In this document: positions 1-7,478 of the stretch, piece after piece
Layout of the letters: each line of letters begins with the position of its first letter
How positions within the stretch are numbered: the stretch's first letter is position 1
Assembly (NCBI RefSeq): GCF_028290625.1
Contig: NZ_JAQGJM010000038.1
Coordinates: 62,001-126,000 of the forward strand
Direction of reading: 5' to 3'
DNA from: Devosia sp.
GTDB lineage: Bacteria; Pseudomonadota; Alphaproteobacteria; Rhizobiales; Devosiaceae
DNA length: 64,000 nt
Translations under genes and position numbers: made by a program
The notes under the pieces: model-generated
Database searches by the model: none
The model's input: only the letters and a program-made list of their open reading frames with translations
What the model was told of the DNA's origin: nothing

Positions 1-103
1 GCAACGGCATCCGGATTGTGCCCTCAAGCTTCGTGCATGACGATATCCCGAATGGCTGGGGATATGCCATGCGACATCAATGTCATCTACGATGAGTGGG
101 AAT

Positions 104-180
104 TGGTCGGAGCGGCCGGATTTGAACCGACGACCCTTTGTCCCCCAGACAAATGCGCTACCAGGCTGCGCTACGCCCCG
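104..180 (-). tRNA. tRNA-Pro (anticodon GGG)
   Basis: Read on the minus strand, a full cloverleaf is visible. The acceptor arm CGGGGCG pairs with CGCTCCG through one G-T wobble. The D arm contains AGCGCAGCCTGGTAGCGC, and the anticodon stem TTTGT/ACAAA encloses the loop CTGGGGG, giving anticodon GGG. The T arm carries GGTTCAAATCC. The discriminator A is followed by a genomically encoded CCA at 106-104. The gene decodes CCC proline codons. It sits next to a truncated epimerase gene. Confidence 0.95.
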
Positions 181-276
181 ACTGCGCGGAGACATACGGA
201 AAGAGGAGTTTTGAGGCAACCCCAATTTTCCGGAATTGGGGACAAAGCGAAAATTAGCGTGGCTTTGCCCCCACGT

Positions 277-486
277 TCAATCCGGCCGTAGGGCCGTGAG
301 TTCGGCAAGACCCGCTTCCCGAGACATTACCGGCTCATAGCCTAACTCATTGCGCGCCTTGGTGATATCGACCGTGACCTCCACCGCCGAGGTCGCGAAG
401 ACCTGTCCAGTGATCGGAGCTTTATTCGCCCGTTTTTCTATGCGGCCAATGTTCGCCATGGCGCTCAAGTGCCTGTGGCTTGTCAA
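277..486 (-). pseudogene. C-terminal remnant of an NAD-dependent epimerase/dehydratase
   Basis: This 69-codon frame ends in a segment typical of the extended short-chain dehydrogenase C-terminus: VDITKARNELGYEPVMSRE followed by a GLAEL helix. The whole Rossmann domain, with its GxxGxxG and YxxxK motifs, is absent, because the frame opens about 25 bases downstream of the end of the tetR gene. I read it as a decayed 3' fragment rather than a functional small gene. It lies between the tRNA-Pro and the efflux regulator, so it may mark an old deletion or recombination junction. Annotation as a short hypothetical protein is the alternative. Confidence 0.6.
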
Positions 487-511
487 TCGCTCCTGCGAAC
501 CGCTTCTGCCG

Positions 512-1174
512 TCAGGCTGCGTAAAACTTCAGGAACATGGCCACGCCGCTGGCGACCACGCGGCTGATTTCTTCGGCGGGCATTTCCTGCCGCAGATTGC
601 CGAACAGGCGCCGCTTGAACGAGGAGGCCATCGACAGCTCGATAAACTGCCGCGCTGCCAGCTCGGTATCTTCGATGCGCAGTTCGCCCGATGCGACCTT
701 GGCGTCGAGGAACGTCTTGAGCACGACAATGGCCGAAAATGGATCGGGACCGAAGAACCGCGTGGCCAAGTCCGGCATGCGTTCGGTTACGGCCAGCACC
801 ATGCGCTGCGCCCGGATCACCACGTCGGAGGTCATCTTGGTGGTGGTGGCAACACCAAAGCGCTGCAAGGCCTCGGCGGTGGATTGGGCTTCGTTGAGCT
901 CATGTTCGGCGAAAGTCAGCATGGCCGTGCGTTCGCGCTCGATCAGGCTGCCGAACAGTTCTTCCTTGTTCTGGAAGTAGACGTAGATCGTGCCCTTGGA
1001 GACGCCGGCCTCGGCGGTGATCTCGTTCATGCTGGCGGCCTCGAAGCCCAGCTTGAGAAAGCAGTTCTTGGCGCCGTCGAGAATCTGGTCGCGCTTGGCG
1101 GGGTCCTGCCCTGCCGCCGCGCGGCCGCGCTGGATTGCGGGAGCAAGAGGGGCGTCATTTTGTGAGTCGTTCAC
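512..1174 (-). CDS. TetR/AcrR-family transcriptional regulator of the divergent efflux operon
   Basis: The 220-residue protein has the TetR architecture. A roughly 25-residue polar N-terminal tail is followed by a helix-turn-helix (about residues 28-75) with the hallmark GVSKGTIYVYFQNKEELF recognition segment, then an all-helical ligand and dimerisation domain. It is divergent from the emrA/emrB-like pair, and two near-perfect inverted repeats lie in the 130-bp spacer. Local repression of both itself and the pump, relieved by a pump substrate, is the usual arrangement for this family. The inducer cannot be read from the sequence. Confidence 0.93.
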   Translation of the reverse strand: MNDSQNDAPLAPAIQRGRAAAGQDPAKRDQILDGAKNCFLKLGFEAASMNEITAEAGVSKGTIYVYFQNKEELFGSLIERERTAMLTFAEHELNEAQSTAEALQRFGVATTTKMTSDVVIRAQRMVLAVTERMPDLATRFFGPDPFSAIVVLKTFLDAKVASGELRIEDTELAARQFIELSMASSFKRRLFGNLRQEMPAEEISRVVASGVAMFLKFYAA

Positions 1175-1199
1175 TATGCACTCCTTGCATGGTTGGCCT

Positions 1200-1217
1200 T
1201 CGAACCGAGCGGTTCGA
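1200..1217. promoter_or_regulatory. Inverted-repeat operator 1 of the tetR/emrAB spacer
   Basis: The sequence TCGAACCGAGCGGTTCGA is an inverted repeat with an unpaired AG centre. It shares the half-site AACCG with the second repeat 40 bp away. It lies on the tetR side of the spacer, where binding would block tetR transcription. Assignment to this TetR protein is inference from position. Confidence 0.65.
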
Positions 1218-1257
1218 TTTATGTTGATATGGAATATGGAGAGGTCTATGTCAATCG

Positions 1258-1274
1258 AACCGAACAGTTCGGTT
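1258..1274. promoter_or_regulatory. Inverted-repeat operator 2 of the tetR/emrAB spacer
   Basis: AACCGAACAGTTCGGTT is a perfect 17-bp palindrome with 8-bp arms around a central A, close to the AACCG-type sites of TetR-family efflux regulators. Between the two repeats I see a rightward TTGATA-N17-TATGTC (from 1224) and a leftward TTGACA-N17-CATATC (from 1254). A dimer at either site would therefore abut a candidate promoter. Confidence 0.68.
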
Positions 1275-1304
1275 TAATGAATTCAAGCTCTGTGGTGCTC
1301 CGCT

Positions 1305-2519
1305 ATGGCCAACGATAACGATAAAGTCCGCCGCTTGCCTGCTGCCCGCCGGTCCCAGACCGCAGCCGCGCCCGCTCCCCTTGAGGCGCCAGATGTAGCG
1401 CCCGAGACCCCCGAAATGGCTCCGACGCAGGAAGCAGCGCCCGCCCTTGCTGCACCCGTCAAGGTAAAAGGCGGCAGCCGCCGCCGGATCGTCGTCTCGG
1501 TGATCGCCCTGCTGGCGCTCGCCGGCGCTGGTTGGTTCGGCAACAATTATTACACGACCGGCCGCTTCATGGTCTCCACCGACGACGCTTATGTCGTTGG
1601 CGATATCACCACCATTTCGCCCAAGGTCACCGGTTATGTGACCCAGGTCAATGTGGTTGCCAACCAATCGGTCAAGGCCGGCGATGCACTGGTGACGCTG
1701 GACGACGGCGATTATCGCATCGCCCGCGACCAGGTCCAGGCGACCATCGACACCCAGCACCTGACGCTGGCCCGTATCGACGCCCAGATCACCGGCGCTG
1801 GCGCTGCCGTTACCCAGGCCGAGGCGCAGAAGACCGCGCTCCAGGCTGCCCAGCGCAATGCCCAATTGGCCTTCGATCGCTCCACCGAGCTGACGGCCCG
1901 CGCCGTCGTCTCGCAGGCCGATCTCGACAAGGCTACGGCCGCGCTCGACCAAGCCAATGCCAATCTGGCGGCTGGCAACGCGCAGATCACCGCCGCACAG
2001 GCCAATATCGGCGTGTTGCAGGCTCAGCGGGCGGAAGCCGCTGGCGCCATCAAGTCGCAGGAACTGGCGCTGCAAAAGGCCGAACGCGACATGGGTTTCA
2101 CCGTGCTGCGCGCCCCCTATGACGGCATCGTCGGCAATATGGCGGTGCAGACCGGCGACCTGGTCGGCCCCGGCGCGCGGCTTGCCGCCGTGGTCCCGGT
2201 CAATGCGCTGTATGTGGAAGCCAATTTCAAGGAAACCCAGCTCGCCAATCTGGTTCCCGGCGAAGAGGTGACCATCACCGTCGACGCCATCGGTGCCGAG
2301 CCGATCCATGGCACAGTCGAATCGCTGGCTCCCGCCTCCGGCTCGGTGTTCTCCCTGCTGCCGGCCGAAAACGCCACCGGCAACTTCACCAAGGTGGTGC
2401 AACGCGTCCCAGTGCGCATCGCCCTGCCCGCCGATTCGCTGGGCACCGGCAAGCTGCGCGCCGGCCTCAGCGTCACCATCGAGGCCGATACCCGCACCAT
2501 TCCGGCGTCGGCGAACTGA
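1305..2519 (+). CDS. HlyD/EmrA-type membrane fusion protein of a multidrug efflux pump
   Basis: The 404-residue periplasmic adaptor has a Pro/Ala-rich cytoplasmic N-terminus of about 60 residues and one transmembrane helix (about 66-85). The EmrA signature STDDAYVVGDITTISPKVTG follows. A biotinyl-lipoyl half-motif, a long Ala/Gln-rich coiled coil (about 135-260), the second lipoyl half (APYDGIVGN) and a beta-barrel domain complete it. Adaptors of this kind link an inner-membrane MFS pump to an outer-membrane channel. The MFS partner starts 23 bp downstream, so the two are almost certainly cotranscribed under the divergent TetR protein. No outer-membrane channel gene is nearby. The start codon lacks a strong ribosome-binding site. 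Confidence 0.93.
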   Translation: MANDNDKVRRLPAARRSQTAAAPAPLEAPDVAPETPEMAPTQEAAPALAAPVKVKGGSRRRIVVSVIALLALAGAGWFGNNYYTTGRFMVSTDDAYVVGDITTISPKVTGYVTQVNVVANQSVKAGDALVTLDDGDYRIARDQVQATIDTQHLTLARIDAQITGAGAAVTQAEAQKTALQAAQRNAQLAFDRSTELTARAVVSQADLDKATAALDQANANLAAGNAQITAAQANIGVLQAQRAEAAGAIKSQELALQKAERDMGFTVLRAPYDGIVGNMAVQTGDLVGPGARLAAVVPVNALYVEANFKETQLANLVPGEEVTITVDAIGAEPIHGTVESLAPASGSVFSLLPAENATGNFTKVVQRVPVRIALPADSLGTGKLRAGLSVTIEADTRTIPASAN

Positions 2520-2542
2520 CGTTGGCATGAGGGAGCGCTCCG

Positions 2543-4123
2543 ATGGCAAACGCAATAGTCGACGTCGCGGCGGTCAGCGCCGATAAGGATGCCATGCCCG
2601 CACGCCGCATCTTCGCCTTCGTGGCGATGGTGTTCGGCATGTTCATGGCCATCCTCGATATCCAGGTGGTCTCGGCCTCGCTCGCGGAAATCCAGGCCGG
2701 CCTCAGCGCCGGCTCGGACGAAATCGGCTGGGTGCAGACCTCCTACCTGATTGCCGAAGTCATCATGATCCCGCTGTCCGGCACGCTGGGCCGCATCATG
2801 TCGACCCGCGTGCTGTTCACCATTTCAGCCGCCGGCTTCACCATCGCCAGCGCGCTCTGCGCCACCGCCACCAATATCGACCAGATGATCGTCTATCGTG
2901 CGCTACAGGGCTTTATCGGCGGCGGCATGATCCCGTCCGTCTTCGCCGCTGCCTTCACGATTTTTCCGCCCTCCCGGCGCGCCATCGTCTCCCCCATCAT
3001 CGGCCTTGTCGCCACGCTGGCGCCGACTATCGGGCCAACCGTTGGCGGCTACCTGACCAGCGCCCTCTCCTGGCATTGGCTGTTCCTCATCAACGTCATC
3101 CCCGGCATTCTCGTCGCCACGGCCGCCTGGCTGCTGATCGATTTCGACAAGCCGGAAAAGGGCCTGATGGCCAAGTTCGACTGGTGGGGCCTGCTCGCAA
3201 TGGGCACGTTCCTGGGCGGCATGGAATACGTGCTGGAGGAAGGCGCCGCTCATGACTGGCTGAACGACCAGACCATCCTCATGGTGTTCATCGCCATGGT
3301 TGTCGGCGGCGTCGTGTTCTTCTGGCGCGCCTTCAAGGTCGAGTTCCCCATCGTCGATCTCCGCGCCTTCAGCAACGTCAATTTCGCCTTCGGCTCGGTG
3401 TTTTCCTTCGTCCTGGGCATCGGGCTCTATGGCCTGACCTATCTCTACCCACTCTATCTCGGGCGCATCCGCGGTTATGACTCGATGATGATCGGCGAAA
3501 CGCTGTTCATCTCCGGCCTCTGCATGTTCCTCACCGCGCCATTTGCCGGCTTTTTGTCGAGCAAGATGGACCTGCGCGTCATGATGATGATCGGCTTCCT
3601 GGGCTTTGCCGCCGGCACCTGGTCGATGAGCCAGCTCACCGCCGACTGGAGCTTTAACGAACTCCTGATCCCGCAGATTTTCCGCGGCGTCTCGATGATG
3701 CTGTGCATGGTGCCGATCAACAACCTGGCCCTGGGCACGCTGGCGCCGGAACGGCTCAAGGGCGGTTCGGGCCTCTTCAACCTCACCCGCAATCTCGGCG
3801 GCGCGGTTGGCCTGGCGCTGATCAACACGATCCTCGTCAACCGTACAGCGACGCATTACGAGGTGCTGGCCGAGCATATCACCTGGTCCAACCCCGCCGC
3901 TGTCGCGCAAATGGACCAGATGGTGCGCAACAACACCGCCAACGGCTTGAACGGACTGGAAGCCGCGACGCGCCAACTTTCCAACATCGTGCGCCAGCAG
4001 GCCACGATCCTGTCGATGATCGACGTGCTGCTGATCCTGACCGTGGCCTTCGCCGGCCTCGCCGTCTTCGCCTTGCTGATGAAAAAACCCGGCAAGGCGG
4101 CAGGCGGTGGCGGGGGCCATTAG
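2543..4123 (+). CDS. DHA2-family MFS drug efflux permease (EmrB-like)
   Basis: The 526-residue membrane protein has the 14-helix DHA2 layout. Helix 1 is followed by LDIQVVSASLAEIQAGLSA, matching the EmrB motif D1, and helix 5 carries the antiporter segment around PTIGPTVGGYLTSALSWHW. It would export hydrophobic compounds by proton antiport through the adaptor encoded immediately upstream. The C-terminus ends in a GGGGGH tail after the last helix. The stop codon overlaps by 4 bp the stop region of the convergent sensor-kinase gene, leaving no room for a conventional terminator between the two transcripts. Substrate specificity is unknown. Confidence 0.94.
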   Translation: MANAIVDVAAVSADKDAMPARRIFAFVAMVFGMFMAILDIQVVSASLAEIQAGLSAGSDEIGWVQTSYLIAEVIMIPLSGTLGRIMSTRVLFTISAAGFTIASALCATATNIDQMIVYRALQGFIGGGMIPSVFAAAFTIFPPSRRAIVSPIIGLVATLAPTIGPTVGGYLTSALSWHWLFLINVIPGILVATAAWLLIDFDKPEKGLMAKFDWWGLLAMGTFLGGMEYVLEEGAAHDWLNDQTILMVFIAMVVGGVVFFWRAFKVEFPIVDLRAFSNVNFAFGSVFSFVLGIGLYGLTYLYPLYLGRIRGYDSMMIGETLFISGLCMFLTAPFAGFLSSKMDLRVMMMIGFLGFAAGTWSMSQLTADWSFNELLIPQIFRGVSMMLCMVPINNLALGTLAPERLKGGSGLFNLTRNLGGAVGLALINTILVNRTATHYEVLAEHITWSNPAAVAQMDQMVRNNTANGLNGLEAATRQLSNIVRQQATILSMIDVLLILTVAFAGLAVFALLMKKPGKAAGGGGGH

Positions 4124-6822
4124 ATTAGCGGCAACCGCACCCTGAAACACGCGCCCGGCAATGCGCTGGGCGCCAGTTCCAGCGTACCGTTCATCCGCGC
4201 AACAATCTGCCGGCTAATGGTGAGCCCGAGCCCCGCCCCGCTCTGATCGGTGCCGCTGCGGCGCCCGCGCGAGAATTTCCGGAAGATCAGTTTGCGCTCG
4301 CCCTTGGCGATGCCCCCGCCATTATCGGCGATATCGACCACATAATGTCCCGAACGCACCAGCGAGCTGACCCGCATCACCGGCTGCTCGGCGTCGTTGT
4401 ATTTCACCGCATTGGAAATCAGGTTGATGAACACCTGGCACAGCCGATCCGGGTCGCCATCCACCATGGCGGTGCGCGTGCGCGGCCCAAGCTCGACGCT
4501 CATCCCGCGTTGCCGCAGCAGCGCATCACACACGCTCAGCGCCCGCTCCAGCGCCGCCTCGGCGTCGGTTGGCCGGTTCTCCCACGCCCGCTCCCCCCGC
4601 TCCAGCGCGCTCAGATCCAGGATTTCGTCCAGCAGCTTGGTCAGCCGCAAACTCTCCTGATGAATGGTTGACACGAACCGCTGCCGCTGGCCGTCGTCCA
4701 ACTCGCCCGGCTCCAGCAATATCTCCGAGAACGAGCGGATCGACGTCATCGGCGTGCGTACCTCGTGGCTCACCTGACTGAGGAAATCATCCTTCTGTCC
4801 ATCGAGTTCGCGCAATTGCGCATTGGCATCCTCCAGCTTCTGCGCCGTCGAGCGTAGTTCGGCCGACGTCAGCTCCAATTGCTGGGAATACTGGATCACC
4901 TGCTGCGTCTCGTCGGCCATCTGCATGACCTCCTCCAGCGACACGTCGCTGCCCGAAACCACCTTGGACAGCATCACATGGGCCGAAGCCGCACCAATCG
5001 AGCCGGCCAATTCGCGCTCCAGCCGTCCGATGAATTCCGGCGACGGGTCGAGCTGCGCCGGCTCCACCCCGCTTTCGCGTGCCGCCGTCTCAAACAAGGC
5101 AGCCGCGCGCCGTTCCCCCAACACGCGCTCAGCGACGAAGTACAAATCGTTCGCCGTCGCCGAGCCACGGATGAAGTTGCCCTGCGGCACCGCGCCCCGG
5201 CGGAAGATGTCCACAAACACGGTCGCCTGAATACGCTCCAGCGCCGATTGGGTGGTGAACAACGACACCACAACCAGCATGAAGACGTTGAGAAACAGGC
5301 TCCAGAACACCGAATGCACCAGCGGATCGAGCCCATCGAGCCCGAACAGATGCTCGGGCCTCAGGAAGCCGACGCCCCATGGGCCTTCCACCATCAGTCG
5401 TGCCACCACTGGGCTGACCGTCTCGAAGCTGGGCAGGAACATGGTCCAGGCCCAGACCACAAAACCAATGAACACGCCGCTCGCCGCGCCCTTGAGCGAG
5501 GCCTCCCGCCAATAGAGCCCCGCCAGGATCGCCGGCAGGAACTGCGCCACCCCTGCGAACGAAATCAGCCCGATCGGCGCCAGCGCATCGCTGTCCCCGG
5601 TCAACGAGAAATACAAAAATCCCAGCGTCAGGATCAGCGCGATGGAAATGCGCCGGCTGATCAGCAGCAGCCGCGTCACCCCACGCCCATCCCCCTGCCC
5701 GATGCCGCTGGAACTGCGCAGCACGATGGGCATGATGATGTGGTTGGAGACCATGATCGACAGTGCAATCGAGGCGACGATGATCATCGAGGTGGCCGAC
5801 GAAAACCCGCCGATAAACGCCAGCAGCGCCAGCCCGGACTGCCCCGCCGCCAGCGGCAGCGTCAGCACGAACATGTCTGGATTGGCGCCGGCCGGCATGT
5901 TGGTCAGCCCATAAAGCGCAATGGGCATGGTGAAAATGCTCATCAGCAGCAGATAGGCCGGAAAAGCCCAGCCGGCGGTGCGCAGATGGTTCTCGTTGGA
6001 GTTCTCGACCACAGTAATCTGGAATTGCCGTGGCAGGCAGATGATGGCGGCAGCGGACAGGATTGTCATGGCCAGAAAGCGTGAGCCGAACGTGTCGTCG
6101 GAGTAAATCTCGATGCCCGCCGCTGCCGCCCGGCTGTAAATTGCGTCAAACCCGCCACCGAGCCCGAATGTCACGAACACCCCGACCGCCAGCAGCGCCG
6201 TCAGCTTGACCACGGCTTCGAAAGCGATGGCCGCGACAACGCCGTGATGCTGCTCCTTGGCGTCGACATTGCGGGTGCCGAACAGAATGGTGAACAGCGC
6301 CATGCCCGCCGCGATGCCGAAGGCCAGCGCCCCGTCATCGACCCCGGCCAGGCTCCCGCGCGCACCCTCGGACGATGCCGCGACCGCCTGAATGGACGAC
6401 GTGATCGCCTTCAGCTGCAACGCGATATAGGGCGTGATGCCGATCACCGCGATCAATGTGATTAACACCGCCAGCCGGTTGGACTTGCCGTAGCGCGAGG
6501 ACAATAAGTCGGCGATCGAGGTGATGGCCTGGGTCCGCCCGATCCGCACCAGCTTGCGCAGCACGAACCACCAGCCCACGAACACAATAGTGGGTCCGAG
6601 ATAAATCGTCAGGAATTCCAGCCCGCTCCGCGCCGCATTGCCTACAGCACCGTAAAACGTCCAGCTCGTGCAATAGACCGAAATCGACAGCGTGTAGACC
6701 GCCGGCGAATGCAGGAATGAGGTCTTGCTCTGTCTGGCCCGCCGGTCGCCGAAATAAGCCAGCACGAACAGCAGGCCGACATAGACCACGGCCGAGATGA
6801 TGACGAAATCGGCCGACAGCAT
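4120..6822 (-). CDS. Sodium:solute symporter-like sensor histidine kinase (CbrA type)
   Basis: The 900-residue hybrid has an N-terminal SSSF (PutP-like) membrane domain of about 12-13 helices in residues 1-500. A cytoplasmic linker and coiled coil follow (about 600-675), then HisKA with HEVRTP (His686) and a HATPase domain whose N, G1 and G2 boxes read NLISNAVKYND, DNGGGI and GAGLGL. The start is ATG at 6822, whose A overlaps the TAA stop of the small upstream gene (TAATG), suggesting translational coupling. An ATG-equivalent 87 bp further upstream lies inside that gene and is rejected. CbrA-like proteins sense nutrients and phosphorylate partner regulators. The single-domain receiver two genes upstream is the likely partner. 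Whether this one transports a solute is unknown. Confidence 0.92.
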   Translation of the reverse strand: MLSADFVIISAVVYVGLLFVLAYFGDRRARQSKTSFLHSPAVYTLSISVYCTSWTFYGAVGNAARSGLEFLTIYLGPTIVFVGWWFVLRKLVRIGRTQAITSIADLLSSRYGKSNRLAVLITLIAVIGITPYIALQLKAITSSIQAVAASSEGARGSLAGVDDGALAFGIAAGMALFTILFGTRNVDAKEQHHGVVAAIAFEAVVKLTALLAVGVFVTFGLGGGFDAIYSRAAAAGIEIYSDDTFGSRFLAMTILSAAAIICLPRQFQITVVENSNENHLRTAGWAFPAYLLLMSIFTMPIALYGLTNMPAGANPDMFVLTLPLAAGQSGLALLAFIGGFSSATSMIIVASIALSIMVSNHIIMPIVLRSSSGIGQGDGRGVTRLLLISRRISIALILTLGFLYFSLTGDSDALAPIGLISFAGVAQFLPAILAGLYWREASLKGAASGVFIGFVVWAWTMFLPSFETVSPVVARLMVEGPWGVGFLRPEHLFGLDGLDPLVHSVFWSLFLNVFMLVVVSLFTTQSALERIQATVFVDIFRRGAVPQGNFIRGSATANDLYFVAERVLGERRAAALFETAARESGVEPAQLDPSPEFIGRLERELAGSIGAASAHVMLSKVVSGSDVSLEEVMQMADETQQVIQYSQQLELTSAELRSTAQKLEDANAQLRELDGQKDDFLSQVSHEVRTPMTSIRSFSEILLEPGELDDGQRQRFVSTIHQESLRLTKLLDEILDLSALERGERAWENRPTDAEAALERALSVCDALLRQRGMSVELGPRTRTAMVDGDPDRLCQVFINLISNAVKYNDAEQPVMRVSSLVRSGHYVVDIADNGGGIAKGERKLIFRKFSRGRRSGTDQSGAGLGLTISRQIVARMNGTLELAPSALPGACFRVRLPLI

Positions 6823-7055
6823 TAGCCGCCTCCGTCGCCAGAATCGGGCGGCACATGCTTGGGCAGGTAGTGCGTCAGCACCGCCGTGCCGGCAATCAGC
6901 AGCCCCCACACCACGAACAGGTAGATGACGATCTGCGGCACGCCGAAATGGCTGATACGCTGGTTGAACACAAACACCAGCGGCGGCACGAACAGCAGCG
7001 CGCCGAACCCCGCCAGCACCAGCATGCCGCTTTCGAGCTTACGGCGATCCGGCAT
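6822..7055 (-). CDS. Small two-helix membrane protein between response regulator and sensor kinase
   Basis: The 77-residue protein has a basic start (MPDRRKLESG), two hydrophobic helices (about 11-30 and 43-62) and a polar Gly/Asp-rich tail. Its start at 7055 lies inside the 3' end of the response-regulator gene (17-bp overlap), and its stop overlaps the kinase start by 1 bp. The size and two-helix topology recall the small subunits (DUF485/DUF4212 type) encoded beside SSSF symporters. It may therefore be an accessory subunit of the symporter-like kinase. I do not recognise the family with certainty. Confidence 0.72.
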   Translation of the reverse strand: MPDRRKLESGMLVLAGFGALLFVPPLVFVFNQRISHFGVPQIVIYLFVVWGLLIAGTAVLTHYLPKHVPPDSGDGGG

Positions 7056-7422
7056 TTTCGCCCAGCAATTGCCGCACCGCGCCGACGACATCGGCATTGG
7101 CATAAGGCTTGGTGACGAAGGCATCGGCCCCCAGTTCGGTGGCGATGCGCCGGTCCTGCTGCTGGCCCTTGGCGGTCAGGATCAGCACCGGAATGCCCTG
7201 CAACGCCGCATCTGCCCGCACCAGCTTGAGCACGTCGAAGCCGCTGCGCTTGGGCAGCATGACATCCAGCAGCAGCATACGCGGCCGCAGCCGACGTACG
7301 CCCTCTAATGCCGCGTCGCCGTCGGTCACCGCGCTGACGCTCCAGCCGGCCCGCCGAAGAATGAATTCGAGCGATTCAAGAATGCTCGGCTCATCTTCGG
7401 CAATCAACACGTCGATTGCCAA
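7039..7422 (-). CDS. Single-domain response regulator (CheY-like receiver)
   Basis: The 127-residue protein consists only of a receiver domain. The acidic pair is Glu9/Asp10, the phosphoacceptor is Asp53 (LLLDVMLP), and the switch residues Thr83 and Lys105 (FVTKPY) are in place. No output domain is present. It is the first gene of a three-gene run (receiver, small membrane protein, SSSF-kinase) with overlapping reading frames, so it is most likely the phosphorylation partner of that kinase. It would act through protein-protein contact or as part of a phosphorelay. The downstream target is not visible here. Confidence 0.92.
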   Translation of the reverse strand: MAIDVLIAEDEPSILESLEFILRRAGWSVSAVTDGDAALEGVRRLRPRMLLLDVMLPKRSGFDVLKLVRADAALQGIPVLILTAKGQQQDRRIATELGADAFVTKPYANADVVGAVRQLLGENAGSP

Positions 7423-7478
7423 AATCCCCCCTTTGCATCCGCGGTCTCCCCTCCGCGAATGCCACCACTAAAGCGCAA

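Noticed and set aside
350..1165. A 271-codon rightward frame opposite tetR
   Set aside because: It is the antisense shadow of the well-supported TetR gene, with low-complexity Gly/His/Gln-rich content and no domain.
2903..4150. A 415-codon leftward frame opposite emrB
   Set aside because: Antisense shadow of a clear 14-helix transporter; its composition is Gly/His/Glu-rich and shows no family motifs.
4879..6084. A 401-codon rightward frame opposite the sensor kinase
   Set aside because: It is a GC-driven antisense frame rich in Arg, His and Gln, with no start signal; the opposite strand has full kinase and symporter motifs.
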